From: Pegea sp. RAD2-039
Taxonomy: Eukaryota; Chordata; Thaliacea; Salpida; Salpidae
Assembly: GCA_034620365.1 (NCBI GenBank)
Contig: JAQGEQ010000011.1
Location: forward strand, 806,001-870,000
DNA: 64,000 nucleotides
Direction: 5' to 3'
The notes below the pieces were generated by a model. That model searched no databases. It was given only the letters and a program-made list of their open reading frames with translations, and was not told where the DNA came from. Position numbers and translations under genes: made by a program. This document shows, piece by piece, positions 13,685-26,000 of the stretch. Positions within the stretch are counted from its first letter, which is position 1, and the number at the start of each line of letters is the position of its first letter.

Positions 13685-14925
13685 TTAACTTAAATTAGAA
13701 GGTCCAGAAAATATAGATCTGAATGCTCGTTGCGATCGAAGTAATTCAAAGATATCTGAATTTTCTTTATAAGATGAGTTAGAGCAAAATGACACAAATG
13801 AATCACTTTTACAACTGCAGTAATCTGAATCACTCATCTTAATTTTTGAAGTATCTACTTGTGATTTAGACGTTTTCTGCCATCAAATAGATGAATCAAA
13901 GTTAAAAGTCATTCGACTCAAAATCGTTGAACTCTTCTCACATTTATATGAGAGCGAGATTAATTCGTTTATCATTGATTTTTTAACTTAGATCATTAAT
14001 CACAAATTACATCAAGTAGAAATATTTTCTTTATACCCTTAGAAAAAGCTTTTTACTCACTTTAGTCGTTTTATTATCATTAGAAAAGGTGACGTAAGCG
14101 AAGGTTTCACTTTTGCTTGGTCGAATCATTTTAATTTTATCAAAAATTTTCTTTGATCTCTGATTTTGTCTCTACAAAAGAAACAAATCAAATGATTTAC
14201 AGAGTTACACAAGTATAAAAGTTATTTGAAGTTAAGAGGAAATCAAAAGTCTTAAAGAATTTTTTAATATTTTACACAAATAAAAACTATATTAGTAATG
14301 TTTTTGTAGATTTAAAAGATTTATATATATAAAGAAAAACATTTTGAAATTATAACTAAATATACATTTAAAAAGTGTCACGATAGCTTCGAATTAAATT
14401 TTTATCTTCTTAGATTTATAAATTACGTTATGAGCTTAATTTGGTTCTGCAACACTTGTTGAAATTAACTTTAAGTAAATATTTGTTAACTTTCTTCTGT
14501 ATCTTATCTTCAATTTGTAACTTATTAAACACACTAACCTCACAATCAGGATTACAAGTGTAAATGGTTTTAAGTACTGGCTTTATATTCTTTCCATCTC
14601 CTACCACTTATAACATACAAAAAATTATGAAAACAAATCACTTTTATTTAACATTTTTCTCTGTCTCAAGATTAGAATAGTTATCAGTTTTTCGTCACAA
14701 AATATGTAAAAATCTCTTTGTTTTTAAAATTTGTTTATCTTATAATGTATGTAATTTTATTAAATGTAATAATTCGGACCTCAAACGCAGTAGTTATGTT
14801 TAATCGATTACAAACAAACAAAAGTTCAATATTAACTTTGACTCACAATCTTTTTTTTTCATTTTTTGTTTTAACTTTTTTTTTGGAACGTAACCACTGA
14901 TAGCTTCATACAAAGATCGAAACAT
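13685..14925 (-). CDS. Unrecognised 149-aa protein, left-arm copy
   Basis: Four exons on the minus strand: 14847-14925, 14539-14606, 14061-14171 and 13685-13876, joined with GT-AG sites in consistent phase (79+68+111+192 nt). The start is the ATG at 14925. The product begins with a short segment rich in Lys (K-K-K-L-K-Q-K-M-K-K-K), has a middle basic part and ends in a Ser-rich acidic part closing F-S-G-P-S-N-L-S. I recognise no domain, signal peptide or membrane segment. It differs from the right-arm copy by a few substitutions (for example a Glu-to-Lys and a Gln-to-Arg) and remains open, unlike the tau-like repeats downstream. It could instead be the N-terminal half of the tau-like gene: an in-frame donor inside the last exon would connect to the repeat exons. 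Confidence 0.55.
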
Positions 14926-15212
14926 GATGAAAATCAGCTACAAATATTCTTCACAAAACTACTTTCTCTTCTTTAGCTAGCTTGAACTAGTTTTTGATGC
15001 TGTCGAAAGTTGACATTTATAAAAATCATTTCATATACAAGTGTCTTGCTGACAAAAGAGCTTTAAACTCATGAGTTTACAAACATTTAAAGGTGATCGA
15101 AAATTTGAGTCTCATAGCTTTATTTACAAATGAAATTTATTTGACTTGGCAAGATGGAATTAGGTGGGTTTAATTTTGAAGACAATAAATCGTTCTAGTA
15201 CTAGCAAAATGG

Positions 15213-18130
15213 TTCTATAAAATGTTTAAGTGAGAAATCTTTGTGTAATGATAAAGTTTAAGTTTTAACTACTTTACAAAACAAACCTAGTCTTAAACAA
15301 ACAAAGTTTATTTTCAATAAAGCGAAATATTTATTTCATGGATAGTTGTACCTTATTTCTATAATAATTAATTAATGCAATAAAGTTTGATTTGATGAAA
15401 TATAATAAATTGTCGACATTTCAAAGAATTATTTCAAAAGATGCGTTGCTGTTATTAATTGTTGAACGTTAGCTTAGTTTCTTTTGTTTTCTTACAAATA
15501 ATTTCTAAACTAATAATAACTCTAATAATAAGTACAAATTAAGAAATATACCTAACACATGTTTAGTCATTTTGAATGAAACAAGCTGAAAATATGTTTG
15601 AAATGTTGTAACATAGAGAAAATACTATTTATTTTCTCTACTAGGTATTTCAATGAAGGGAATAGTTGTTTTACTGATTATCAAGTCCATGGTTTTCGAT
15701 AAATTATAATGAGAGGCAGTCTGCTCTTATTACAGTGTAATGTTTTTATAAGCTTTTTGTAATTATCATTTATCGGATCAATAAGAAAAAGCTTTCAGCT
15801 TTTGTGATGACTTCATTATCTGCTCAAATTCACATAAAATAAAACTTGAGGTTGATGACTAGTACAACACGCGCGTTATTCGCTCAGTACTTTATTCAAT
15901 GTCGATAAAGAACAACTGATTTTTATTTTTATCATCTTCTATATACTTAGAAACATAAAGGGCTAATCTTCTAAGTCTTCTAGCTTCATTTAGATCATTT
16001 GATCTCTATAAGCGTATAAAGTTTTATTACGTGTGATTTTATTCTTAGCCCTTCTATCGCTCTTTCTCGGTGTTTCTTTCGTCCATACTTTCTGCCACTA
16101 TATGGTCATCTATCCTTGGACCTCAAGGCACTACCGGTGTCATTCAAATCATTCAAAAACGTCACAGAGTAACTAACAGACCAGAGCGACAACATCTTCA
16201 CTCTAAATCTAAATGAGTAATGACGTCGCTGTGACGTCATCTACAGTTTGTGTTTTACTGCATCATCATCATTTATATTAAAAAGTCATGAAAGTGACTT
16301 TTAGAAAGATTTGCAAGTCCCACTTTTGACGTGCATCCAATAAGTCTTTGAAATTTACTGTAGAGTTGCCCATTCATTCTTCATTGCCAAAAATGCTGAG
16401 CCGCACGAACTATCCCTGCCAACACAGATACCCATTCGTTGCCAAGGAGCTTTGGAAAAATATCTGAAAATAGACAAAGGCATGATATTGAGCTATTTTG
16501 CAGGATGAAATGAGGGTGGCAGTATTCGCCTCTTTTATAGATATTGTGATGCGTCATATAGAAACGAGATGTCTCGCTTATTATATCAGCTTAGTTTAAA
16601 AAGTAAAAAGAAGAGTAAAATAATATATTCAAAAATCTAAAAAATTTATATTTCGAAAAGAAAAAGCTTTTAAATATACTAGTTTGGATAGAAATCATAA
16701 AGATAGAAATTTAAAGAAAGTCATTTAGAATGACTCAACCTTGACATATAAATCTCTTTTAACCTTTTGCTAATTTAGAAGTTCACACTTTGAACAAATA
16801 TTCAGTGAATTTTTATGTTTAGAATATTTCAAGTTGAACTGGAAGAAATAAAATTTTAAAATGAAAATTGATAAAATAAGATTTATAAGTTCAGTTGATT
16901 TGGTTTAGCACGACTATTATTCAATGAAATTTATTTAATATTTAATACTTTTTTAACTTTTTCATCTTTGTAGAAATCTTTATCTACTGCTTATCTACTA
17001 ATATATTGTTGTTAATGGAAAAATTTAAATAAATTTTCTCATTGCGGCCCTTCAAAATTGATTTGAGAAAAAATTGAAGGAAACATCATAATTGGTTCAG
17101 AAGTTCGCATAAAAACGATTGAATTACCAATTAAAGTCTTTCGCAAAATAAGATTTTTAACTTTTCATAAACCTACTTTTGAAAACTATCTGCGATAATG
17201 TTTGATGTATAATATCTTTTTTTTAATCTATAAGGAATATATTCTTCGATCTCTTTGTCACTTCAAAAAGAAGAAAATTTATTAATTCAATTTGAACTTT
17301 CAACAGTTAGTTCTACTTAGTTATTGCCTTTCTAATAATGCAGATGCCGCAAGAAGCTAGTGTAGATTACAAAGTTGGGATTTAAGTTTGTACTAAGGGA
17401 CTATTCTTGTAAGATGCAAATTAGATTTAATAATATCAAAAATATGAAAGTTAACGAAAAAATAGTTTTACAGAAATCGATTTTCACCAACTTCATCTTT
17501 TAAGTGATCTAATTTTCTCATGCTATAGAAGCAGCTACTTTTAAGAAAGTCAGTTTTTCTCTCTAGATTAAATTATTTTCTAGTGACGGAGCAAGATCTA
17601 TTGAGGTTTTCATCCATTACTTGATAGCTAAAAGAGAGAAAACTAGTCTTCAAATACCTTTCAATTATTCTTTTTATCCATTACCTAGTATTTTTAAGGA
17701 CGCTCCAAACCCTATGTCTTTAAAAAAATATATTTATGAAATTTAATTGTTCCTTTATTTTGTATAAAGAAAAAACTAGTTAATTCCCTTTTTCTAAAAA
17801 CAAACTTTTTGTGGTGGAGTGGTAATTCTACACTAAAAGATGAATGTTTATCTTAATGTCTGGATGTTGACTCTTTAAATACTTTTTCTAAATGTGTAAT
17901 CTTCCAATGCTCTAAAAATATTTTTCTAAATCTGCTATGTTTGTTTGTTCAGATGGTTATCGGTAACGATCTAAAAAGAGTTTTAAGAATCATTGTAATA
18001 TGAAACATAAAACTTATTATCATTTTATTTCATCACTTACTTTGAAAATATTTCTGCTGATCCTAAAACATCAAAAACTTATTTAACAACCATAACGCAA
18101 AAAAGATTAAAATATTTTATTTTGGTGATT
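15213..18130. other. Spacer of the inverted repeat, left part
   Basis: This holds no gene I can support. An island near 15850-16560 is less AT-rich, with short broken frames and TGACGTC palindromic motifs at about 16220-16240, and may be old coding or transposon debris. I could not identify its origin. Confidence 0.45.
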
Positions 18131-18339
18131 CATTTATCTTAATGAGTATTAAAGGTGGTGTAAACGTCAGTTTTAGCAAGTTTAGTGACTTTTGTGACTT
18201 CAAAAGACTTGACCTAAAATCGCATTGTGATTTAAACATGGATTGTTTAGATGAAATAATTGTTCATCTGAAACTCATTTTTATTGCTTGAATAAAAGCC
18301 TTACCTTTATAAGCAAGTTTGAGCTTGTCAACTATAGGT

Positions 18340-19060
18340 TGTTCTGATGGTTCTAATTATATCTAGTAATCATATTTTGTCATCATTTGAAATGACATTT
18401 TATCTTTCTATTTGGTTCACTTCGATAATTGCATTAACCGTTAACTTGATAGTAGTTCAAAAAACATTTAGTAAAGTTGGTGAAAGCACAAAACAACAAT
18501 TTTCTTAAATTGAAAACCACTTTAACTATTATTTTAACTTCATTTTTCTGATTTAATAATGGGTTTTGTTCTACTGATACTTGGTATCAAATCACAACAG
18601 TTTTCAGGTGAATATTGTTACCATGATCTTGAATGGCGATCAAGCGTCACTTGTAATGTTATTGGTGTACTAACTGTTCTTTCATCACAAACATCAATGA
18701 GTATATTAGTTATAATCACAAATGTGAGATTGAGTGTTGTGATCCTCTCTTTCAGATTTAACAACTGAATTTTAGTCTTTTTCTTTTATTTAAGTTGAAT
18801 AAAACTCTAAAAAGCATATTACCAATCTAAAGTGGGGATTTCTATTCTGCAGGTAAACCTCATTTTCCTAACAGATGCATCAAACTTAAACCAACTTTTG
18901 GATATTACAGTTATTCTGCTGTTCGCTTTCCAGATCTTCATACAAAAAAAGTCATCTCTCATTCTGTTATTTACTTTTTCATAATAGTTTTTAATTTTCT
19001 TGCGCTCTTGTATATTGCAACACCTTACATTTTTATATTTTGTCACACAAAAGAAAGTTT
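18340..19060 (+). pseudogene. LGR/relaxin-receptor-like GPCR relic
   Basis: Three plus-strand pieces line up in order with the seven-helix core of leucine-rich-repeat (LGR/RXFP/GRL101-type) receptors. About 18360-18510 reads like helix 1 (W-F-T-S-I-I-A-L-T-V-N-L-I-V-V). 18550-18768 carries the end of helix 2 and helix 3 with its typical S-G-E-Y-C-Y ... W-R-S-S-V-T-C-N-V-I-G-V-L-T-V-L-S-S motif. About 18840-19050 resembles extracellular loop 2 and helix 5 (S-V-I-Y-F-F-I-I-V-F-N-F-L-A-L-L). Between pieces 1 and 2 the frame is broken by stops and a shift, helix 3 ends without the usual Glu-Arg, and helices 4, 6 and 7 are not found. A possible LDL-receptor class A scrap lies near 18190-18260. I call this a decayed gene; a strongly diverged live gene with unseen introns is less likely. 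Confidence 0.55.
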
Positions 19061-20284
19061 AAAAAAACTTAACAGTAATCAATTCTAAGTTTGTCGTATC
19101 CCTTGAGATTATTTGCTTTTATTTAACCACAACGAATAAAGTTTAAAAAATCTAAATAATATTATGCTTGTAGGTATAATATATGAATTATTCAATAAAC
19201 TATAAGTAATTGTCTTCTATTTTTGCAATTTCTGGTAGCTTGTAATGTTTAACTTTTAAGTCACTAGGAAAAATTCAGGTAATGTTTTATCAAACTGAAA
19301 TAAAGCAAATGAACTCTTTATTACAACGTTTATTAGCAGACAATTTTTAATTTACAATAAGTTTTACTGTATAAGAAATCAGATAAAAACTTGTCAAGTA
19401 GTCAATCTTGTAAGTTATATTAATTAAATGAGTTTAAGTATGCTTCAAGTTTAACTTTTTATTAAAACAACGTACTGTCATTTTTAATTAATGTATTAAT
19501 AATAAGAAACGACTGATATCGAGTTTTAGCAATTAATAAATAAAATTTAATTTACTTGATGCCAAAATATTTTGCTGAAGTTTGAGTAATAATCAAATCA
19601 AAGTATAAGGAATGACAGTATGCGTCTAAAAATGATTTTGATAATTTCAACTAAATTAAAGACTAGTTTTTCCCATTAAATTGATTACATTTTCTTTCAT
19701 GCGATTTATTTGTTCAGCTAAACGACGCTGTTTTAGCTTTTCTAAGTTAATGAACTAAGCTTTAGTCTGAAAACATAATTAAAATTTTATTGTTAGATAA
19801 AATAAAACTAATAAACTTAATGGAAATGAAAAAGTTAGCTGTTAAAAAGGATTTTGTAAAAAAAACTAAAGTGAAATTTAACAAAATTTGGAAGTCAAAG
19901 TCAATCATTTATTTAATTTGAAGCTGCAAAAATTTGAAGTTGAGGTAGTTAGTGTTATCCAAACCTGACTGGATTTAAACTTGATTTGGAGAATAGAGTT
20001 TAGAAATCAGTTGAGCAACAATTATTAGTGAGAAAACTTTACAAAACCTTATACATAAGATAAACTGTAAAAATGAATCTGTAAAAACTATCTGAAAAAC
20101 TCATTTTATTTCTCTGTATCTAAACTAAATATAACTAATCAACTGAATACTCTAATCTTCATATTTCAAATGTTTACTGATGCTTTTTTGATTCTCTAAT
20201 TTGTTGTTTATGAAAGAAAAGAAAATGAAAGATCGAAATGAGGAAGATGTAGATTTTATTACTTTCAATTAGAACAAATCTTCA
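19061..20284. other. Intergenic stretch downstream of DIS3
   Basis: AT-rich, with no gene or repeat that I can identify. It would contain the 3' untranslated region and polyadenylation site of the minus-strand DIS3 gene, which I did not place. Confidence 0.5.
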
Positions 20285-23053
20285 CTAAGACTTTTGAGAT
20301 ACATCAACACTAACTCCTCGAATAAAAGGACTTATCAGATGCATATTGATCCTTTGGTGTTGGATGTTAGAGGCATCATGCGAAATACGAACGACCACTT
20401 TATCAAACACGTGAAGTGTGACGTCACGCACGCTCACTAAACAGCGCTCTTCATCATAATGCAGCTCAGCAGGATCAAGTCGCTCACCAGAAGAGCTACA
20501 CCGATCAAGGAAGACAGTTCCTTCTAGTCCATATTTGGTTATGAGGACTTGAACAGCGTTTTTACGAGCAAAGATGACATAAGCTTCTTCATCAACAGTC
20601 TTACCGCGAAAATAAATTTGAGTGTGAAGAGCTACTGAAGCACGCTGGGCGTATTGCGCCATCCGGTGGCGAATATTGAGATTAGCACAAACCTTATGGA
20701 TGGCGTGTTTGTCGAGAAGTTGTGGAAATGTTCGATCGGCATCAATGCTAGCAGCAAGTAACCGATGAACCATGATGTCAGAGTAACGACGAATTGGTGA
20801 AGTAAAGTGGGTGTAGATAGGAGCAGCAAGACCATAGTGACGGAAATCAGATTCCAAACCACTACAAAAATAAACTGCCTGCATCATGCATCTGGTTGCT
20901 AGGATACGCAGCAGGGTAGCTACGTGTGATGACGAGGTGTTTTCGAGCGCATCTAGGGACAGTGCTAGGTCACGTGATGTAGCTGTGGATAAATGGATGT
21001 TACGCGCTTTTGCTGAATTGATGAGGACATCAAAGTTGGAATTTGGTGGTTCTGGGTGACGACGAAGAACCGCGCAATCAGCGAATTCGCTTTGGATGTG
21101 GCGAGCGACTGAACAATTAGCCAACAACATAAACTCCTCGACCATCGAGTTGGTTTCACGAATTTCTTTGGTATGCAAATCGATGGGGTCATGAGTCTCG
21201 CTGTCGACATGGAAACGAACCTCAGCAGAAGCTAGGCTCAAAGCACCTGCTTCGATTCGACGCGATTTTAAAAGCTTCGCCAACTTGTTCAGATTTCTCA
21301 ATCCTTTCGTGATGTCATCAGTCTGTTTCTCGTCATTGATCAACATTTGCGCTTGTGCATACGTCATAGAGGATCTCGACCTGATTACAGACTTGCAGAA
21401 TTTGGTCGAGACAATCTGGGCGTCCTCGGTCATGGTCCAGAGACAGGAAAAAGCCAAACGGTCACCATCATCTCGAAGTGAGCAAAGGTTAGAGGACAGC
21501 AGTTCAGGGACCATATCAATACGTTTGTCACACAAATAGACAGTTGTGGCCCTTTGACTTGACTCTTTGTCCAGAGGGGTGTTAGGACGGATGAAGTAAG
21601 TGACGTCAGCAATGTGGACACCAACCTCAAGAAGTCCGTCTTCTCTGGGACAGCAATGGAGACAATCATCGATATCTGTACATCCGGGAGGGTCCACGCT
21701 ACAAACGGGTAGGTGACGTAAGTCGGTGCGACGTTTCAGTTCCGTTTCAGGAATCGTCCAATCAGCAGAAGGCAAACAGTTAAGGACTGCTTGTGAGAAG
21801 GGTTCATGAGCAATGTCGTGTTCCAGAAGAATCACTTCATTTTCAGTGTTTTTATCACCAACTTCGCCCAACGCGCGAACAAAATGTCCGTGAGGGTACT
21901 TAGAGTGCCGGGGCCAGGAATCAATGGCAACTAGAAGCCTCTGCCCGAAGAGCTTTTCAGCTTGTTTGGTTTCGATTTGGATTCGTGGAATCCGTTTAGC
22001 TGCTGGTGTAAAAAGATGTCGCGTACTTTTAGCGCTGTTAAATTGCTCCAAGATTCCACAGTAAGGTCGCCAATTACGTTTGATGATACCAACAACTCGG
22101 CCAGTGGGTACTCCGCCCCGTCTCTTCTTAGCTGCTGGTCCTTCCCCATTTTGCTTGATTTCAGCTCCAGGTTGCATTGTGACATCAAGAACCACATCAC
22201 TCGGCAAGCTCCATCGTGATTGGTCGAAAACTTCAATAGCAATAATATCTTCATGAACCGCGCGATTTAGGTTTTCACGACCTTGAATCAAGACTTCTTT
22301 CTCATCATCAATTGAGACTCGACCTTCTAAATAGTTGTCCTGTGAGATTCTCAATTTACCTTGATGGTATTTGCCACTTTTTATTCCAATATTTAAAGTT
22401 GAAAGTTTGAGATGCTCATGATAGGAACATTTGTTGTTAACTTCAACTGTTTCATCATTCTTGGCTAACTTATCAGCAAGTTCAGGAAACCCAACTACAG
22501 AATTGAAATATTCTTCAGCAGTAACACAATCAAGTCCATCAGCTACTGCTTTCTCCTTGTTTGCTTTATCATTAGTAATAAGAACACACATCTGATCTCG
22601 TTCTTTCAGTTGTTGGTTGTAAAATGTAGCAGCAACACGAATCAATCGATCATTTAGATCATTGCTGGACTCTCCCTTCTTTCTTTCTTCCCATGTATCT
22701 TTACAAAGCTCATTTGAAAAAACAAAAAAATGTTTGTTTGGTAGCTCGATAAGAGAACGAAGTTTTTTGTAGATTGCTGAAGACCTATGTCGCACTTCCT
22801 TCAATACTGTCTGTAGAATGATCACATTTTTCACGGATGAATGATCAAGAACATCCATCTGATGAAGAACAACATTTGTATCAGGACATATGTAATGTTC
22901 AGATGGAAATAGTTCACTTTTCAGTGATGGTATCCTTTCTAGTTTGTTATTTTCTAATCCTGTTTCTATATCATCTCTTAAATAATGTTCACGAACAATT
23001 CTTAAAATCTTTTTAGATTTTGTTTTAATTAACAAAGTTTTTGACTTTAACAT
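20285..23053 (-). CDS. DIS3: Exosome ribonuclease DIS3/Rrp44
   Basis: A single uninterrupted frame of 922 residues encodes the catalytic subunit of the RNA exosome, a 3'-5' exoribonuclease with an N-terminal endonuclease. The N-terminus L-K-S-K-T-x-L-x-K and R-E-H-Y-L-R-D-D-I matches animal DIS3 and supports the start. The PIN domain (about 54-190) has P-D-T-N-V-V-L-H-Q with its catalytic Asp58. Cold-shock domains (about 215-420) contain G-I-K-S-G and G-R-V-V-G-I-I-K-R-N-W-R-P-Y-C-G. The RNB domain has the D-P-P-G-C-T-D-I-D-D metal-binding cluster at 454-463 and later R-R-Y-S-D, followed by an S1 domain at the C-terminus. Two oddities: the CR3 cysteine motif between the N-terminal helix and PIN is absent (residues 29-55 contain no cysteine), and the gene is intronless and much richer in G+C than its surroundings. 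It sits alone in the spacer of the inverted duplication. Confidence 0.97.
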   Translation of the reverse strand: MLKSKTLLIKTKSKKILRIVREHYLRDDIETGLENNKLERIPSLKSELFPSEHYICPDTNVVLHQMDVLDHSSVKNVIILQTVLKEVRHRSSAIYKKLRSLIELPNKHFFVFSNELCKDTWEERKKGESSNDLNDRLIRVAATFYNQQLKERDQMCVLITNDKANKEKAVADGLDCVTAEEYFNSVVGFPELADKLAKNDETVEVNNKCSYHEHLKLSTLNIGIKSGKYHQGKLRISQDNYLEGRVSIDDEKEVLIQGRENLNRAVHEDIIAIEVFDQSRWSLPSDVVLDVTMQPGAEIKQNGEGPAAKKRRGGVPTGRVVGIIKRNWRPYCGILEQFNSAKSTRHLFTPAAKRIPRIQIETKQAEKLFGQRLLVAIDSWPRHSKYPHGHFVRALGEVGDKNTENEVILLEHDIAHEPFSQAVLNCLPSADWTIPETELKRRTDLRHLPVCSVDPPGCTDIDDCLHCCPREDGLLEVGVHIADVTYFIRPNTPLDKESSQRATTVYLCDKRIDMVPELLSSNLCSLRDDGDRLAFSCLWTMTEDAQIVSTKFCKSVIRSRSSMTYAQAQMLINDEKQTDDITKGLRNLNKLAKLLKSRRIEAGALSLASAEVRFHVDSETHDPIDLHTKEIRETNSMVEEFMLLANCSVARHIQSEFADCAVLRRHPEPPNSNFDVLINSAKARNIHLSTATSRDLALSLDALENTSSSHVATLLRILATRCMMQAVYFCSGLESDFRHYGLAAPIYTHFTSPIRRYSDIMVHRLLAASIDADRTFPQLLDKHAIHKVCANLNIRHRMAQYAQRASVALHTQIYFRGKTVDEEAYVIFARKNAVQVLITKYGLEGTVFLDRCSSSGERLDPAELHYDEERCLVSVRDVTLHVFDKVVVRISHDASNIQHQRINMHLISPFIRGVSVDVSQKS

Positions 23054-26000
23054 ACTTTTTTGTTAATTTCTGAGATAAATACAGAAACTTTGAATAAATT
23101 TGTAAAAAATATTTGTAGCTTTTAAATAAAAAAATATGACTAATTTGAAAGTTAAGTTTGTATCAAGATTATCAATAAATATAGTTCAATAATTTGACTA
23201 TTAATTTAAAACATATCATATACTTATGATAATAAAATGTTGTTTAATAATAGCTTTTTTAATAAGTAGAAGCTATTTCAATTTTAAAATATATCACTAA
23301 GGCTACTAATAAAATGAACCAATTAACACTTCAACAAAATATTTTATACTTTATAGGTTTAAAAACATTTTAGAAGTAGTAAAAAGCTATTATTAGAGAA
23401 CTAATAAATAATAATTATTATTATAATATTACAATCAAATCAAATAAATTTAAACTAAAAAAAAATGAATAAAAAATTTAAAGCAAATAAATTCTATTTT
23501 TTTAAATAGAAAATCTTATTTATCTGTAATCATTTATAAATCACAAATTAAGGTGATTATTAAGCCACTTATAAATGGATCATTATAAAAAGAAATAAAA
23601 AAGTTTAGATAACTTATAATCTTTAAAGAAAAATTAATCAAAAAATAGATGTACCAAATATAAATACAGGACTTGAAGTTTAATAATAAAATGATGTACT
23701 CACTTTTTATTACTTAAAATAGTATCATATATAAATTGTTTAAGAAAATACCTCTTTATAAGAAATATATAAATTTCAATAAATACTTTAAAAACAAATA
23801 ATAAAGAATATCATGAATACTATGAAAGGAAATTCTATTTAAAAAATAAAAAAGATTATAATAATCTAAATAGAAAAAATATTAAATGTATAAAACTAAA
23901 TAATAATAGTTTTATTTCAATTAATCTATTAAAAAAGCAAACTTAAAAATTTTAGTTATATCAAAATGTCTATGAATTGATATGTTTCTAAAATAAACTA
24001 TTAAATATAAAGTAAAATATATCAAAAACATAAAGAAAAAACACAAATAATAAACTAAAACAAAATGTTATAAGAACTTTTTTGATGATATCTGGTTGAA
24101 TTATAAAACATTAATTGAATCCACATTAATTATAAGATTAACTTGATTTTGGAGTTAAATCAACAGAGTCAAAAAATATTTCATTATGAACGAAGATTTT
24201 TTTCTTTTCCATAAAGATGTAACATAATTACAAGAAGAATTTAGTGGCAAGCACCCATTTTGTCTGATATAAGAAAAGTTCAAATGCTGCGCAGAACATA
24301 CATATTAATATGGCTACTTTGAGTATTTAGGCAGCTAAACTACATTATTCTAGGATTTGATTGATTTCATTTATTTTAAAACCTAGTTTTATAAAAAAAG
24401 AACTAAGTTTTTAATAAAGAGCTTTTTTATTATTTTTTATTTTCAAGTTAATGTTATAAAGTGGTTAAAACCAACTATAAGCACATCAGTATACAAATTA
24501 ATTCATTCAGACTGACTTTAAAGAAACTTTTATTACTGTTATTTATCTGTCTATGAGACATAATAAAGTTTGAGGTTAAATATTCTTCTTATTAAAAGTC
24601 AAATGATACAATGCACCGAAATTAACAGTAAATGTTTATGACAAAAACTTCTAAAAATTCTTAATACTTATCGACTTTCTTAATACATTGGACCATACAA
24701 ATATATCCAAAATTTAGTATCTAATAATAAATATTATGGTAAAAAACGGATTTTAAAGCTATTTAGCGCGTAATCTTTTAAATCTAATCTTCTGGTAAGT
24801 GTAAAAGATTAGCTGCTGTAACAAAATTACCAAAAATTAATTGTATCATCTACATTAGTTACCATAACCAGCTGATGGAGCAGGACAACACGGTTAGTTA
24901 GTATGCAATCAATCTTAAGATACTAATTTCAAATGCTGGCAGAAAATTATTAGTGCTACCATGCCTAAAATATATCAATGAACAATTGCAATTATTTACT
25001 TTTGTCATTTACTACTACAACAATTATTTTATTTTGCCTTTAATATTCTCAAAATATTCCAGAAGAGAGCTCAGTCCTACTGGTTGGATAATGTCATTTG
25101 TCGTTTGCTGACTTCTTTCGCATATCTTTAGATTTTGACCATGAGTTAGCGCTTGCCTCGGTAGCACAGAAGAGAACAATAGTTTCATTATCGAATGTTC
25201 AGATTTTTTCTTAGACTCTACTTACTGTAGACTGAACTTTCTTTCGACTTTGCTCTTAATATGAGTTGTAATGTGAAATGGTTGTTGTAGTTTGGATTTT
25301 CCTTATGTACAATTTTCACAAACCAGTCGCTTTGAAGCCAAAGAATGATGACTCTCAGGCTGCACACTTTTCATTTACTATATTTGCATAAAACAGTGGC
25401 TCTAAGGTATCCTTAACTAGGTGAAGCTATTGTCAAACTTCCTTTTAAACTTTAATGTCTAAGTTATTCAGTAGGCAGCCACTTCTGAGTTCTAACCCAG
25501 TCTAGTAAAGGACCTTGATTACCGGAATCACCGTAAAATATAAGATTGAGGATTTATTGATTCTTTAAACATCTGCTTATTATGCCTTCTACTGTCTTCC
25601 ATAGACCTTCTTCCCCGCTAATTTGTCCTTTACTTGTATTCAGGTGCAGATGACACATTATATAGCTCTTACAGTGAACACAAAATAATATGACTGCAGA
25701 AAGATAACAAAAAAGTCTTAAGTATCACAGCTTTACATAAATTGATATAGAAATTAAAACAAGAAATTTGAAGAGTTAAAAAAGGATATAAACCAAAAAT
25801 AAGATGAGAAAATAAGGGAGAAACTTAAGAAACTCTCATTATTATATATCACTCATTAACAAAATTAATAAATTCATATCTTTTTAACAAATCTTTAAAG
25901 GAGGTTATCGATTTTAATGGGTTCGGGAAAGAAAATTTCGAACCGCAGTTACCCTATTGAAAAAGTTGTTAATCCAATGAGTATTTTTTAAGTTGCAGAG

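Larger units (their letters stand above)
9838..15212. repeat. Left arm of a large inverted duplication
   Basis: Read on the minus strand, this arm matches 27993-34030 nearly base for base over most of its length, including introns, UTR-like DNA and exons. The inner edge is near the CATTTTGCTAGTACTAGAAC block (right arm about 27995). The outer edge fades after ATAATGGCCT (left about 9917) into gapped similarity up to about 9838. The left arm is about 0.66 kb shorter, explained mainly by a roughly 560-bp block present only on the right (about 28990-29548) and a loss of about 55 bp in tau-like repeat 1. Confidence 0.9.

Noticed and set aside
14718-14900. 60-aa open frame on the plus strand
   Set aside because: It is antisense to the first exon and intron of the left-arm 149-aa gene.
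20632-22254. Several open frames of 76-107 aa on both strands
   Set aside because: They are shadow frames of DIS3, open because its coding sequence is relatively G+C-rich.
24240-25650. Possible decayed gene in the less AT-rich island
   Set aside because: Both strands give only short fragments without a motif order I could match to any family.
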